A stretch of 64,000 bases of DNA, from assembly GCA_902553005.1 (NCBI GenBank), contig CACDIK010000002.1:26192-90191 (forward strand), read 5' to 3'. The notes beneath the pieces were generated by a model. That model saw only the letters and a program-made list of their open reading frames with translations. It was not told the DNA's origin and ran no database searches. Below, piece after piece: positions 17,510 to 27,414 of the stretch; positions within the stretch are counted from its first letter, which is position 1, and the number at the start of each line of letters is the position of its first letter. Made by a program: the position numbers and the translations under genes. This stretch comes from an uncultured Alphaproteobacteria bacterium. Its GTDB lineage: Bacteria > Pseudomonadota > Alphaproteobacteria > HIMB59 > GCA-002718135.

Positions 17510-17556
17510 AATTTTCTTCGAATTACCATAATCTAAATGTATTACAATCTAACTAT

Positions 17557-19779
17557 ATGTTCAAGTATGGTTCTTTTCGAAATTTTGTCATTAAATTTTT
17601 TGTAGGAATAATTTTATTTGGTTTTGGATTAATTTATTTAGTCAGTCTATATACATTTTCCCCTAATGATCCGGGTTATCAAAATTTTAATGAAGGTGAG
17701 ATTCAAAATATTCTGGGCCACTTTGGTGCATATTTATCAAGTTATTCATTAGTATTTATTGGAACACTAAGCTATTTATTTGCTCTATTTTTAACAATAG
17801 AAGGTGGTAGGTTTTTTCTAGGTATTGCTAATCGATTTGTAATTTTAAATTCTATATCAAATCTAGTTGGTATTATAAGTATAAATATTTCCTTAAAATC
17901 ATTTGGTGAATATTATTTAGAGAAGGGTGTATTGTCTCAGATCATTGTAGATCTATTTTCAATTATTAATTTAAATTTTTTAGATAATATTTTTGTTTAT
18001 TATATCAGTAATTTTTTAATTTTTGTAATTGGACTTTTTTTAATACTTGTATCCTTTAGAACAAAAATGTCTTGGATAAATAAAATTATTCATTCGTTAA
18101 GAGTGTTCAGATATTTAAAGTTTTTGTTTTCAGTATTTAGTCTGTTAAAATATTTAAAATTTAAAAAAAGAACTTCTAAAAAAACTTTGAGGAGTGAGCC
18201 AACTATTAAAAAAAGAAATTATGTAAATATAAATAGAAATAGTAATTTAAGCACTAAAACTGAAAAACAACTAGAATTGGATAACTTCAGTTTTAGTCTT
18301 CCTTCAAAAGATCTTCTTTCAATATCAAACTTTAAAAAAAATCAAAATAAAGAACTCGATAAGATAAATACTGATGCGGCTTTAAAATTAGAAAAGACAC
18401 TTTCCGAATATGGTGTTGAAGGAAAGATAATTGGTTTTAGTAGTGGTCCTATTGTTACCTTGTTTGAGTTTGTTCCAAATGCAGGTATCAAATCGAGTAA
18501 AGTTATAGGTTTATCAGATGATATTGCTCGAGCAATGTCCTCTATCTCTGCTAGAATTTCAACTCAACCAGGTAAAACCAGTTTAGGAATCGAAATACCA
18601 AACAGTAAAAGGGAAAGTGTTTTGTTTGGGGATTTAATTAAAGAAGGAGAGTTTGAGATAGAAAACGATTCTCTAACACTCGCACTAGGAAAGGATATAT
18701 CTGGAAAAAGTATTTTTGCAAATTTAGAACGAATGCCACATCTCTTAATAGCTGGAACAACAGGTTCTGGAAAATCAGTAGGCATTAACACAATGATCTT
18801 AAGTATTTTATATAAATTTAAACCCAATGAGTGCAAATTAATTTTGATCGATCCTAAAATGTTAGAACTAAGTATTTATGAAGATATTCCTCATTTATTA
18901 ACACCTGTTGTAACAGATCCAAAAAAAGCTGTTTTTGCTCTTAAATGGGTCGTGAGAGAAATGGAAAACAGATATAAATTGATGAGTTCTTTAAATGTCA
19001 AAAATATAGATTCCTATAATGATAAGGTTGTTAGAACTGTTTCATCTGGAAGAAAAATTTATAGAGAGGTTCAAACCGGAATTGATGATGACTCAAGAAA
19101 GCCAATAATTGAAAAACAAGAAATTCTTCTAGAAAAAATGCCTTACATAGTTGTTGTAATTGACGAGATGGCTGATTTAATGATGGTTGCAGGAAAAGAA
19201 GTAGAGTCATTAGTACAAAGATTAGCTCAGATGGCTAGAGCCTCTGGTATACATCTTATAACAGCAACACAAAGACCTAGTGTTGATGTTATTACTGGAA
19301 CGATAAAAGCAAATTTTCCAAGTCGTATAAGTTATAAAGTATCAAGTAAGTTTGATAGTAGAACAATATTAAATGAAATGGGAGCGGAACAACTACTAGG
19401 AAGTGGTGATATGTTATTTTTGGAAAACGGGGGTATTATTAAAAGACTACATGGTGGGTTTGTTGCAGAAAATGAAGTTGATAGGGTTGTAGCTCATATA
19501 AAAAAACAAGCTACATTTGATCATAAAAATGAAATTTCTCTATTTGAAGATGATTTAAGCTCTACAATGAGAGAGGATTTGATTTCAAATAATAATGATG
19601 AATTATATAGTAAAGCGGTTGATATAGTTATCAAACAACAAAAAGTTTCTACTAGTTATGTTCAACGATATCTTCAGATTGGCTACAATAGAGCAGCTAG
19701 AATTATAGAAAAAATGGAAGAAGATGGAATTATCAGTGAGGCGAACAACGCAGGTAAAAGATATGTTCTTAAAAAGTAA
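17557..19779 (+). CDS. ftsK: DNA translocase FtsK
   Basis: 740-aa septal DNA pump that clears the chromosome terminus at division. Four hydrophobic segments lie in the first about 180 residues and anchor it in the membrane; a short Lys/Ser-rich linker (about 190-270) follows. The motor has Walker A GTTGSGKS near residue 400 and Walker B VVVIDEMADL near 530. The C-terminal gamma winged-helix (YVQRYLQIGYNRAARI, about 702-717) reads KOPS sites. The linker is short compared with E. coli FtsK, as usual in alphaproteobacteria. Its end overlaps the lolA start. Confidence 0.97.
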   Translation: MFKYGSFRNFVIKFFVGIILFGFGLIYLVSLYTFSPNDPGYQNFNEGEIQNILGHFGAYLSSYSLVFIGTLSYLFALFLTIEGGRFFLGIANRFVILNSISNLVGIISINISLKSFGEYYLEKGVLSQIIVDLFSIINLNFLDNIFVYYISNFLIFVIGLFLILVSFRTKMSWINKIIHSLRVFRYLKFLFSVFSLLKYLKFKKRTSKKTLRSEPTIKKRNYVNINRNSNLSTKTEKQLELDNFSFSLPSKDLLSISNFKKNQNKELDKINTDAALKLEKTLSEYGVEGKIIGFSSGPIVTLFEFVPNAGIKSSKVIGLSDDIARAMSSISARISTQPGKTSLGIEIPNSKRESVLFGDLIKEGEFEIENDSLTLALGKDISGKSIFANLERMPHLLIAGTTGSGKSVGINTMILSILYKFKPNECKLILIDPKMLELSIYEDIPHLLTPVVTDPKKAVFALKWVVREMENRYKLMSSLNVKNIDSYNDKVVRTVSSGRKIYREVQTGIDDDSRKPIIEKQEILLEKMPYIVVVIDEMADLMMVAGKEVESLVQRLAQMARASGIHLITATQRPSVDVITGTIKANFPSRISYKVSSKFDSRTILNEMGAEQLLGSGDMLFLENGGIIKRLHGGFVAENEVDRVVAHIKKQATFDHKNEISLFEDDLSSTMREDLISNNNDELYSKAVDIVIKQQKVSTSYVQRYLQIGYNRAARIIEKMEEDGIISEANNAGKRYVLKK

Positions 19780-20350
19780 ATATATAAATTATTTGTGTAT
19801 TATAATTTTTTTAAATTTTTCTAACAGCGTTGATGCAAATACTAAAACTAAGATTCTAGATTATTTAAATTCTCTTCAATATTTTTCTGCATCATTTATT
19901 CAAAATGATAATGAAACCTTAAGTGAAGGGATGGTTTACATTGGGGATAAAAGAGTAAGAGCTGAATATTTATCACCTTCAAAAATTTTAATAGTTTTAG
20001 ATGAGGATAAGGCTATGTATTATAATTATGAATTAGAAGAAGATGAGTTTTTTAATCCCAAAAACACAAATGCTTGGTTCTTTTATGATATTTTTAGAAA
20101 TCCAAATTTTTTTGAAGATAGTAAAATAAAAATTAAAAATAAAGAAATAATACTTGAAAAAAGTGGTTTTAATAATCAAGAAACAAAATATTTAATAAAT
20201 GTTTATTTTGAAAATAATCCAATGATATTAAGAAAAATAGAGGTTTTCATAAATGATGAATTCCTTCAAATATCTATTTTTAATCATAGTTATAATGAAG
20301 ATTTTGATAAAGATTTTTTTAAATTGATAAACCCAAGCCTTCTTGGTTAA
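19763..20350 (+). CDS. lolA: Outer-membrane lipoprotein carrier LolA
   Basis: 195 aa from the chosen ATG at 19763, which gives a normal signal peptide (hydrophobic core YINYLCIIIFLNFSNS, cleavage near VDA-N). Upstream in-frame codons lie inside ftsK and add a charged stretch. LolA is the periplasmic chaperone that carries lipoproteins from LolCDE to the outer membrane. Family features include the QYFSASFIQND start and the beta-rich RVRAEYLSP segment. It overlaps ftsK by 17 bp. The stop shares a TTAA with the stop of the convergent regulator gene. Confidence 0.82.
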   Translation: MFLKSKYINYLCIIIFLNFSNSVDANTKTKILDYLNSLQYFSASFIQNDNETLSEGMVYIGDKRVRAEYLSPSKILIVLDEDKAMYYNYELEEDEFFNPKNTNAWFFYDIFRNPNFFEDSKIKIKNKEIILEKSGFNNQETKYLINVYFENNPMILRKIEVFINDEFLQISIFNHSYNEDFDKDFFKLINPSLLG

Positions 20351-20943
20351 ATTGTTATTAACAATTTATCATTTTTTGATTGTATTTTGATAACTGTGTT
20401 TATTTGATTCATTTTTTTTCTTATTCTTGTAAGGTGACTATCAAGTGAGTTTGTTTGTATTGTACTCTTGATGTTTAAAATATTTTCTTGAATAAAATTT
20501 TTTGTGCCTTCTTTTTCATAAATTAAATAACTTAAAATTTCTGATTCTAATTTAGTTAAGTAGCAGAAAGAATTATTATTTATATTTGTCATTTTCTCGT
20601 TAATAATAGTAATATCGTGAAATATAATTTTTATATTTTCTAAAAAATTTTTAGTTATAGTTTTTATCTGGTTAATTGATATTGGTGTTTTTATTAATTG
20701 GTTATTAATTTTCATACTTTCATTTTCTATATTTGATAATATTAGAAAGTTCCCTTTTAATTTTTTAAAATCAAATGGTTTTGTTCTTTTATCATTATTT
20801 AAGATTATAATATTTATATTATTGTTTTCGATATAATTTTGAGTTTCACTGAGACTCATAAAATATAACTCATAATCAGAAAATAACTCGCTCAAGAAAA
20901 AATTAATTTTTTTATCTGAAAATATATTTATTTTATTTTTCAA
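20347..20943 (-). CDS. Degenerate OmpR-type response regulator
   Basis: 198 aa. The C-terminal 90 residues read as a winged-helix DNA-binding domain of the OmpR/PhoB type: LTKLESEILSYLIYE, then a recognition segment ending SLDSHLTRIRKKM. The N-terminal half has the size of a receiver domain, but I cannot find the usual phospho-acceptor Asp environment; the expected strand reads INIIILNNDKRT. It is probably phosphorylation-independent. No histidine kinase lies nearby. It sits 4 bp from the YggS gene upstream (ATGA-type overlap), so it may be co-expressed with it. Confidence 0.6.
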   Translation of the reverse strand: MKNKINIFSDKKINFFLSELFSDYELYFMSLSETQNYIENNNINIIILNNDKRTKPFDFKKLKGNFLILSNIENESMKINNQLIKTPISINQIKTITKNFLENIKIIFHDITIINEKMTNINNNSFCYLTKLESEILSYLIYEKEGTKNFIQENILNIKSTIQTNSLDSHLTRIRKKMNQINTVIKIQSKNDKLLITI

Positions 20944-21578
20944 TTTCTTTTACCAAACAGAATTGTTCCAAGTCTTATATAGGCTGGTTTAAAAGGGAGT
21001 GCTTCTTTATAGTCTCCACTCATGCCTATACTAAGTTTACTAATACTATTTTCTTTTGCTAAGTTTTGAAGTTGTTTAAAATGATATTTTGGATCATCTG
21101 CTATGGGGGGTATACACATAAGCCCTTGTATATTTAAATTAATTTCATTTTTTAAGAAGAAAAGAAAGTCTTTAGTATCTTCAGGAAAAATTCCACTCTT
21201 GGATTTTTCTCTTCCAGTATTTATTTGAACGAAAAACTTTTTATCTTTTAACAAATACTGGTGTTTAGAAAATTCCTTTGCAATTTTTTCTCTATCTACG
21301 GTGTGAAAAACATCAAACAATGATAGAGCATCCTTTACTTTGTTTGATTGTAAGGGGCCTGTTAGGTGTAATTCAATTTTTGGATTGTCTTTTTTTATAT
21401 TTACAAATTTGTTTTTTGCTTCTTGAACTCTGTTTTCTCCAAAAATGTGTACACCCTCTTTTATAGCCTCAATAACGCTCTCTAGTGGGTGGTTTTTAGA
21501 AATTGCAACAATTTTCCCTGTTTTGCTGTGTTTTTCTAATATTTCCCTAATTTCATTGAATTTTTCTATATTAAACAT
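20940..21578 (-). CDS. YggS/PLPBP family pyridoxal-phosphate homeostasis protein
   Basis: 212 aa from the ATG at 21578; the longer frame to 21656 would add a hydrophobic, Phe/Cys-rich tail that the family lacks. Family motifs: VAISKNHP with the PLP-binding Lys near residue 27, FGENRVQEAKNK, LHLTGPLQSNK, and a C-terminal LSIGMSGDYKEA that holds the phosphate. These proteins bind PLP and affect amino-acid and keto-acid balance without a known reaction. It shares a 4-bp overlap with the regulator downstream. Start choice is fairly sure. Confidence 0.88.
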   Translation of the reverse strand: MFNIEKFNEIREILEKHSKTGKIVAISKNHPLESVIEAIKEGVHIFGENRVQEAKNKFVNIKKDNPKIELHLTGPLQSNKVKDALSLFDVFHTVDREKIAKEFSKHQYLLKDKKFFVQINTGREKSKSGIFPEDTKDFLFFLKNEINLNIQGLMCIPPIADDPKYHFKQLQNLAKENSISKLSIGMSGDYKEALPFKPAYIRLGTILFGKRN

Positions 21579-21677
21579 AAAAATAGATGTTGTAAAAAAA
21601 CAACATAATTTAAAAAAATATAATAAATCATTATGCTTTTTTTGAACTTTATTCAATTTTTAAATAATAGGATCTTC

Positions 21678-21716
21678 AATACAAGTTTGTTTCTTGTATT
21701 TAATGAATATTCATTA
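21678..21716. promoter_or_regulatory. Hairpin and 16-bp palindrome ahead of the porin gene
   Basis: AATACAAG (21678-21685) pairs with CTTGTATT (21693-21700) across a 7-nt loop. It is followed without gap by the perfect palindrome TAATGAATATTCATTA (21701-21716). The porin RBS (AAGGAG, 21723-21728) starts 6 bp later. Two adjacent dyads in a leader of a probably abundant protein suggest an operator or an mRNA-stabilising 5' structure. Confidence 0.6.
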
Positions 21717-21733
21717 ACTCAAAAGGAGTAATT

Positions 21734-22777
21734 ATGAAAAAAGAACTATTATTGGGAACTGCTCTAGTTTCTACGCTTGGCGCTGCTTCAGTTGCTGAAG
21801 CTGTAACAGCTACTATGAGCGGTAATCACCAAACTGGTATTGAGTTTGATTCACCAAATGGTGGAACTGACACAAATTCTCAGACTCAAGACAACAACTT
21901 TACTGTGTCATTATCAGAAACTACTGATGGCGGTATGACTATTTCTTCAAGCTTTATGCTTATGAATGAAAATGCTGCTGCTGGTGATTTAGATGCTGGT
22001 TTCACTTTAGCATTTACTGATGGATCTAAGCTTGATGTAATTAATGCTGGTAACGCATCTGGTACACATGACATTTCTATCCCAGGTTCAGCTGGTGCAG
22101 AAGGTGTAACAACTGCAACTACTAACTCAGCAGAAACTGGTTTAGATTTTGCAACTGGTGCATCTAAACAAGGTATTGAGTATCACACAGCTTCTGATTT
22201 CTTAGCTGATGGACTAAAAATGTCTTTCTCAGCTTCAACAGATGGTGGTGAAACTGCTGGTACAACTTACAGAATTGACGGTCACGTTGCGATTGGTGCT
22301 ACTTATGTAACTGATCTTGGTGACAGCGCTGTAACAATTGGTGCTGGTTGGTCTGAAGTAGACGGATCAAAAACTAGTACTTCTGCATCAAATGACACTG
22401 GTGGTTTCCATGTTGGTCTAAGTGCTGTAACTGGTGACTTAACTGTTGCTGTTGGTTTTGCTGATGGTAACAAAGTTGGTACTGGTATCAAAGGCGCAAA
22501 AGAAATGAGTGCTGATGTTGTAAAAGCTGGTATTAAATATGTATCTGGTGATCTAACATTTAATGTTGGTATTGCTTCAGGTGATTCAAAAGATAATACT
22601 ATTGGTTCTATCTCTGGATCTGATGATTCAAAAGATGTAACTTCAGCTAGTGTTTCTTATGCTGTAGCTGCTGGTGTAACTGCACTTCTTGGTTATACCT
22701 CTGTAGAAGCAAGTGATGAAGGTGCTTCATCAACTGATGGATCAGCTTGGTACATCGGTGCTAATATGGCATTTTAA
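21734..22777 (+). CDS. Major outer-membrane porin
   Basis: 347 aa with a clear signal peptide (LLLGTALVSTLGAASVAEA, cleavage near residue 23) and a body of alternating beta strands rich in Gly, Ser, Thr and Asp. It ends in an aromatic-terminated strand, WYIGANMAF, as recognised by the BAM machinery. This fits alphaproteobacterial Gram-negative porins, which are trimeric outer-membrane channels. Codon choice is more G+C-rich than its neighbours, with repeated GGT, GCT and ACT. A strong AAGGAG RBS, structured leader and dedicated terminator point to high expression. Confidence 0.85.
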   Translation: MKKELLLGTALVSTLGAASVAEAVTATMSGNHQTGIEFDSPNGGTDTNSQTQDNNFTVSLSETTDGGMTISSSFMLMNENAAAGDLDAGFTLAFTDGSKLDVINAGNASGTHDISIPGSAGAEGVTTATTNSAETGLDFATGASKQGIEYHTASDFLADGLKMSFSASTDGGETAGTTYRIDGHVAIGATYVTDLGDSAVTIGAGWSEVDGSKTSTSASNDTGGFHVGLSAVTGDLTVAVGFADGNKVGTGIKGAKEMSADVVKAGIKYVSGDLTFNVGIASGDSKDNTIGSISGSDDSKDVTSASVSYAVAAGVTALLGYTSVEASDEGASSTDGSAWYIGANMAF

Positions 22778-22797
22778 TTAAAGATTTTATATCTTAT

Positions 22798-22829
22798 AAA
22801 ACGGCACTTTAACGAGTGCCGTTTTTTTT
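22798..22829 (+). terminator. Rho-independent terminator of the porin gene
   Basis: ACGGCACT (22801-22808) pairs with AGTGCCGT (22815-22822) around a 6-nt loop and is followed by a run of T. An A-run precedes the stem. It is the clearest intrinsic terminator in the window, 20 bp after the porin stop. Confidence 0.95.
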
Positions 22830-22868
22830 ATATTTTACATTTAGTCGACTATACAATAATTATATTAA

Positions 22869-23477
22869 ATGATTTTAACCCGATTAATTATCTCTTTTTT
22901 GTTACTTTTTATCTTTTCTTGTAACAGTAATAAGAGCGATGAGGAAATGGATGAGTTGTGGTCAAAAGCGCAAACAACTGGTGAGATAGTAAATAGATCT
23001 GGGACAAAATTTAATACAGCTACAAATAAAGAGTTAGCAATAAGAGACGCTGAAACCAGACTTCAATCAGGTGGTGGTTTGTTTGGGAAGGGCGGTATGT
23101 CCTTGGGTGGTATTATGGGAGGAAATAATCAAGAACAAAACATGTCAGAGGGGATGATTGCAATGTCAGTAAATCCGTTTCTTTGGAGAGCTGCATTAGA
23201 AACTATTGATTTTATGCCTCTTAGCTCAGCTGATCAAATTGGAGGCACAATTATTACCGACTGGTATTCTACAACAAGCAATGAGAAAGAGCGTTGCAAA
23301 CTTAATATTTTTATTACAGGTTTAAATCTTAAAACAGAGAATCTTAGGGTGGTATCTTTTTGTCAAGAATTTAAAAACCCTACTTGGATAAACAAAGAAA
23401 CAGAGAAGGAAAATAATATTAAGATAGAAAACGCAATATTGAATAAAGCAAAAAAATTAAAACTACAATCAAGTTAA
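22869..23477 (+). CDS. DUF3576 family lipoprotein
   Basis: 202 aa with a lipoprotein signal peptide (ISFLLLFIFSC; Cys at about residue 18). The body matches the DUF3576 pattern: a Gly/Met-rich SLGGIMGG patch, then MSVNPFLWRAALETIDFMPLSSAD and GGTIITDWY (given in parts: NPFLWRAALETIDF, GGTIITDWY). Function unknown; probably outer-membrane attached. As I recall, DUF3576 is found just before leuS in many alphaproteobacteria, and here leuS starts 3 bp after its stop. Confidence 0.82.
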   Translation: MILTRLIISFLLLFIFSCNSNKSDEEMDELWSKAQTTGEIVNRSGTKFNTATNKELAIRDAETRLQSGGGLFGKGGMSLGGIMGGNNQEQNMSEGMIAMSVNPFLWRAALETIDFMPLSSADQIGGTIITDWYSTTSNEKERCKLNIFITGLNLKTENLRVVSFCQEFKNPTWINKETEKENNIKIENAILNKAKKLKLQSS

Positions 23478-23480
23478 AAA

Positions 23481-25994
23481 GTGTCATCGCGATACAATCA
23501 TAAAGTAGTTGAAAAAAAGTGGCAGGATATTTGGTCAAAAAATAAAATTTTTCAGACTTCGCGAGATGAAAAGAGAGAGAAATTTTATGTTTTAGAAATG
23601 TTCCCATACCCTTCAGGTAAAATACATATGGGCCATGTAAGAAACTACACACTAGGAGATGTGATTGCGAGATACAAAAAAATGAAGGGTTATAATGTAT
23701 TACACCCAATGGGTTGGGATGCATTTGGTCTTCCTGCAGAAAATGCAGCTTTAACTGAAAAAAAACATCCTGAAAGCTGGACATATCAAAATATCAAAAC
23801 AATGAAAGAGCAGCTTTTAAAAATGGGGTTATCTCTTGATTGGCAAAGAGAAATTGCAACATGTCATCCAGAATATTACAAACATGAACAGAAATTTTTT
23901 ATTGATATGTTTAAAGCCGGTCTTGCTTATAAAAAAGAGGCTGAGGTCAATTGGGATCCTGTAGACAAAACTGTGTTAGCCAATGAACAAGTTATTGATG
24001 GTAGAGGTTGGAGATCAGGGGCTGTTGTTGAAAAGAAAAAATTATCACAATGGTTTTTAAAAATAAGTAAATATTCTGATGAGCTCTTGCAAAATCTTGA
24101 TAATTTAGAAAACTGGCCAAACAAAGTAAAAATAATGCAATCTAATTGGATTGGTAAATCAATAGGGGCAGAAATAGACTTTCATGTTTCAGAAAGTGAA
24201 ACAAAAATTAAAATATTTACAACGAGACCAGACACTATTTATGGAGCAACTTTTTTAGCTGTTTCAAGTGAACATGAGTTAGTAACTAAAATTTCAAAAA
24301 ATAATAGTGGTTTAGAAAAATTTATTAAGGATTGTGAAAATATAAACCCTGATAAAGTTAAAAAAGGTTTTGATACTAGTTTATTTGCAGACCATCCATT
24401 TATAGAAGGTAAAAAACTTCCAATTTTTGTCGCTAATTTTGTGCTTAAAGAATATGGGTTGGGTGCAATTTTTGGTTGCCCTGCACATGATCAACGAGAT
24501 CTTGATTTTGCAAGAGAATATAATCTTGATGTAATACCGGTTGTTAAACCAGCTAATATTGTTGAAAATAATTTCAAAATCACAACTGAGGCTTTTACTG
24601 ATGAAGGTACAATGATTAATTCACCTTCAATAAATGGATTAAGCATAAATGATGCTAAAGATAAGATTATTGAACATATTGAGAAGAAAAAAATTGGAAG
24701 AAGAAAAATAAACTTTAAGTTGAGAGATTGGGGGATTTCACGTCAAAGATTTTGGGGTTGTCCAATTCCGATAATTTATAGAGAGGATGGAGAGATTTTG
24801 GCTGTTGAAGACTCTGAGTTGCCTGTAAAACTTCCAGAAATAAAAAAATTTACTGAATCGTCCAGTGCGCTAAACAATATCTCTGAATGGAAAGAAACTG
24901 TTTGTCCTAAAACAGGTTTAAAGGCTAAAAGAGAGACAGATACGTTTGATACTTTTTTTGAATCTTCTTGGTATTATTTTCGCTATTGTAATGCAAGATT
25001 GGAAAAGCCTTTTGACAAAAAAGATATAGATTATTGGTTGCCTGTTGATCAGTATATCGGTGGTATTGAACACGCTATATTGCATCTTCTTTATTCAAGA
25101 TTTTTTACAAAAGCATTAAGGGACCTGAATTATTTTAATTTAGATGAACCGTTTAAGGGTTTGTTTACACAAGGAATGGTAACCCACATTACTTACAAGA
25201 ATAAAAATGGGGTTTGGTTAGAGCCAAAGGACGTTGAAATAGTAAATGGTGCTTTTAGAGATAAAAATGGTCAAGAAGTTACAACTGGGAAAATTGAAAA
25301 AATGAGTAAATCTAAAAAAAATGTTGTTGATCCAAACGACATTATTAGTTCTTATGGGGCAGATACAGCTAGGTGGTTTATGTTATCTGATAGTCCACCA
25401 GAAAGAGATTTGCAATGGACTGATACTGGTATAGCAGCATCTTTTAAATTTATTAATAAATTATATGAATTGGTTGAGAGGTATAAAAAACACCAATCAA
25501 ATAATGATCAAAATTCTAAAGATATAAATGAATTAAAAATTATCATTAATGAGGTTGCAGAAAATATAGAAACGTTTCAATTCAATAAATCAGTTGCAAA
25601 AATTTACGAATTTGTAAACATTCTTAATGATGCATTATTAAGAAAAAAATTGTCACAAAAAAACTTTAAATGGTCTTTGGAAAAATTATCAATTATATTA
25701 CAGCCGTTTGTGCCCCATATAAGTGAAGAGATATGGTCAAGCCTTGGAAACCAAACCTTATGTATTAATCAAGCCTGGCCCTTAGAAGATGTAATGAGAA
25801 AATCAGAAATAAAGATTGCCGTACAAATAAATGGTAAAACCAAAGAAATAATTGAAATTGATGACAAGTTTTCTAAAGAAAAAGTTTTAGAAACTGTAAA
25901 GCTTAATGATAAGATTAAAAAAAATTTATTAGGTAAAAATATTGTGCGGGAGATCTATGTTCCTGGTAAGATTGTAAACTTGGTTATCAAATGA
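23481..25994 (+). CDS. leuS: Leucyl-tRNA synthetase
   Basis: 837-aa class I synthetase charging tRNA-Leu. GTG start at 23481 is supported by the family N-terminus ([14 protein letters not shown]). The HIGH motif appears as HMGH near residue 53 and KMSKS at about 607. The CP1 editing domain, with a [13 protein letters not shown] segment near 331-343, is present and intact. Length is normal. It is flanked by DUF3576 upstream and lptE, whose ATG overlaps the leuS stop (ATGA), forming a leuS-lptE-holA operon as in other Gram-negatives. Confidence 0.97.
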   Translation: MSSRYNHKVVEKKWQDIWSKNKIFQTSRDEKREKFYVLEMFPYPSGKIHMGHVRNYTLGDVIARYKKMKGYNVLHPMGWDAFGLPAENAALTEKKHPESWTYQNIKTMKEQLLKMGLSLDWQREIATCHPEYYKHEQKFFIDMFKAGLAYKKEAEVNWDPVDKTVLANEQVIDGRGWRSGAVVEKKKLSQWFLKISKYSDELLQNLDNLENWPNKVKIMQSNWIGKSIGAEIDFHVSESETKIKIFTTRPDTIYGATFLAVSSEHELVTKISKNNSGLEKFIKDCENINPDKVKKGFDTSLFADHPFIEGKKLPIFVANFVLKEYGLGAIFGCPAHDQRDLDFAREYNLDVIPVVKPANIVENNFKITTEAFTDEGTMINSPSINGLSINDAKDKIIEHIEKKKIGRRKINFKLRDWGISRQRFWGCPIPIIYREDGEILAVEDSELPVKLPEIKKFTESSSALNNISEWKETVCPKTGLKAKRETDTFDTFFESSWYYFRYCNARLEKPFDKKDIDYWLPVDQYIGGIEHAILHLLYSRFFTKALRDLNYFNLDEPFKGLFTQGMVTHITYKNKNGVWLEPKDVEIVNGAFRDKNGQEVTTGKIEKMSKSKKNVVDPNDIISSYGADTARWFMLSDSPPERDLQWTDTGIAASFKFINKLYELVERYKKHQSNNDQNSKDINELKIIINEVAENIETFQFNKSVAKIYEFVNILNDALLRKKLSQKNFKWSLEKLSIILQPFVPHISEEIWSSLGNQTLCINQAWPLEDVMRKSEIKIAVQINGKTKEIIEIDDKFSKEKVLETVKLNDKIKKNLLGKNIVREIYVPGKIVNLVIK

Positions 25995-26479
25995 AAAAGT
26001 TTTTTTTTATTACTTTTTTTATATTTATTATATCATGTGGTGAAGTTGAATTTGTTTACAAAGAAGATAAAAATCTCATAAATCCATTGTATGGAAAAAC
26101 TGAAGTTAATACCTCAGGTTATAATATAAATTTTATAAATTCATACTTACCAATGTTTTTTGGAAAGAATAAAGATGATCATTTCAATCTATCGATTAAA
26201 ATTGAGCAAAATAAAACAAAAAGTTCTGTTGAAACTAATCAGGCTGCGTCTAAAATAAGATATGAACTTAAATTTATTTATATCTTAGTATTAAATGAAA
26301 AAAATTGTGTTACTTTTAATAAAGAATCAATATCTTATTTTTCAATAATTCCTAAGTCTGCGGGTTATAATTATGGTACCGACTCATCTTTAGATAAAAA
26401 ATATCAGTTGGCTATAACAGAAAACTTAAATCGATTTGTTTCTTTAATAACTGATAAAGACTTAAATAATTGTTTATGA
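25991..26479 (+). CDS. lptE: LPS-assembly lipoprotein LptE-like
   Basis: 162 aa with a lipoprotein signal (FFIFIISC, Cys16). The sequence body is divergent, but size, lipobox, PLYG segment and its position between leuS and holA match LptE, the outer-membrane lipoprotein that plugs LptD in LPS export. Its start overlaps leuS by 4 bp and its stop overlaps the holA ATG. Assignment rests mainly on context. Confidence 0.72.
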   Translation: MKKFFFITFFIFIISCGEVEFVYKEDKNLINPLYGKTEVNTSGYNINFINSYLPMFFGKNKDDHFNLSIKIEQNKTKSSVETNQAASKIRYELKFIYILVLNEKNCVTFNKESISYFSIIPKSAGYNYGTDSSLDKKYQLAITENLNRFVSLITDKDLNNCL

Positions 26480-27414
26480 AAATCAATTCAATAAACATAC
26501 TTATAAACCAAAAATCTGTTCTTAATAAAAAATTTTATTTTATAAGTGGGAATGAAAAAACTCTTATGGAAAAAATAAAAACAATAATTGTTGAAAGTTT
26601 TAAAGAAAAAGAAAATGTTCAAATTAAAAATATAGATAATATTAATGATTTTGTTGATGAAATTGGGCTTTTTGGAGATAAAAGTATTTACATTGTAAAT
26701 GGAAATAAGGGAATAGATGAAGAGACTTTGGATAATCTGAGGTCATCGGAAAATCATTTTATTTTTTTTCAGGAAAATTCACAGAAAATTAAAAAAATAA
26801 AAAATTTATTTAGTGTTGATAAAGACTCTTACCTAATTGACTGCTATGAATTAGACAAAGATTCAAAAATAAAAATTTTAAATGAATTTTTACGAGTAAA
26901 CAAATTAGAAATCTCTCAAGATATTTATTGGTTCTTAATTGATAAATTAGACAGCAAATATATCTTCTTTGAAAAAAATTTAAATAAAGTACTGGAATTA
27001 GACCAGAAAGACATAATATTAGATAAAATTAAAAAAATATTGACTGTTGATGAATCTGGTAAAGAAAGAATTTTCTTCAATTTATTTGAAAAAAATAAGA
27101 AGATTATAGGACTTTATAGAGATAAAATTATAAATAACTCAGATGTAAACGAGCTTTATTATTATTGTAAAATTTTCTGCCAACTTATCATAGATTGTAA
27201 TAGTGAAGATGAATATATAAAAAAAATTCCAATATATTTATTTAAAGAAAAAAACTATTTAATTGATATTTATAGAAAATATAATTCTAAAAAGAAAAAA
27301 ATGCTTTTAAAATTACTTTCATCAACCGAAAGTGTTTTGCGAAAAGAAAGTGGTTTATCTTTGACTCTTGGTCTTCGTTTTCTTTTGAATATTAAAAAAA
27401 TTACTATTTCTTAA
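26476..27414 (+). CDS. holA: DNA polymerase III subunit delta
   Basis: 312 aa from the ATG at 26476, which overlaps the lptE stop (ATGA); a TTG two codons upstream is also open. It is the clamp-loader delta subunit, which opens the beta clamp. Sequence is divergent, but FYFISGNEKTLMEKIK at the N-terminus, the EIGLFGDKSIYIV region and the C-terminal helical bundle (ESGLSLTLGLRFLL) match HolA. The ORF order leuS-lptE-holA supports it. Its end overlaps parB of the opposite strand by 11 bp. Confidence 0.82.
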   Translation: MKINSINILINQKSVLNKKFYFISGNEKTLMEKIKTIIVESFKEKENVQIKNIDNINDFVDEIGLFGDKSIYIVNGNKGIDEETLDNLRSSENHFIFFQENSQKIKKIKNLFSVDKDSYLIDCYELDKDSKIKILNEFLRVNKLEISQDIYWFLIDKLDSKYIFFEKNLNKVLELDQKDIILDKIKKILTVDESGKERIFFNLFEKNKKIIGLYRDKIINNSDVNELYYYCKIFCQLIIDCNSEDEYIKKIPIYLFKEKNYLIDIYRKYNSKKKKMLLKLLSSTESVLRKESGLSLTLGLRFLLNIKKITIS

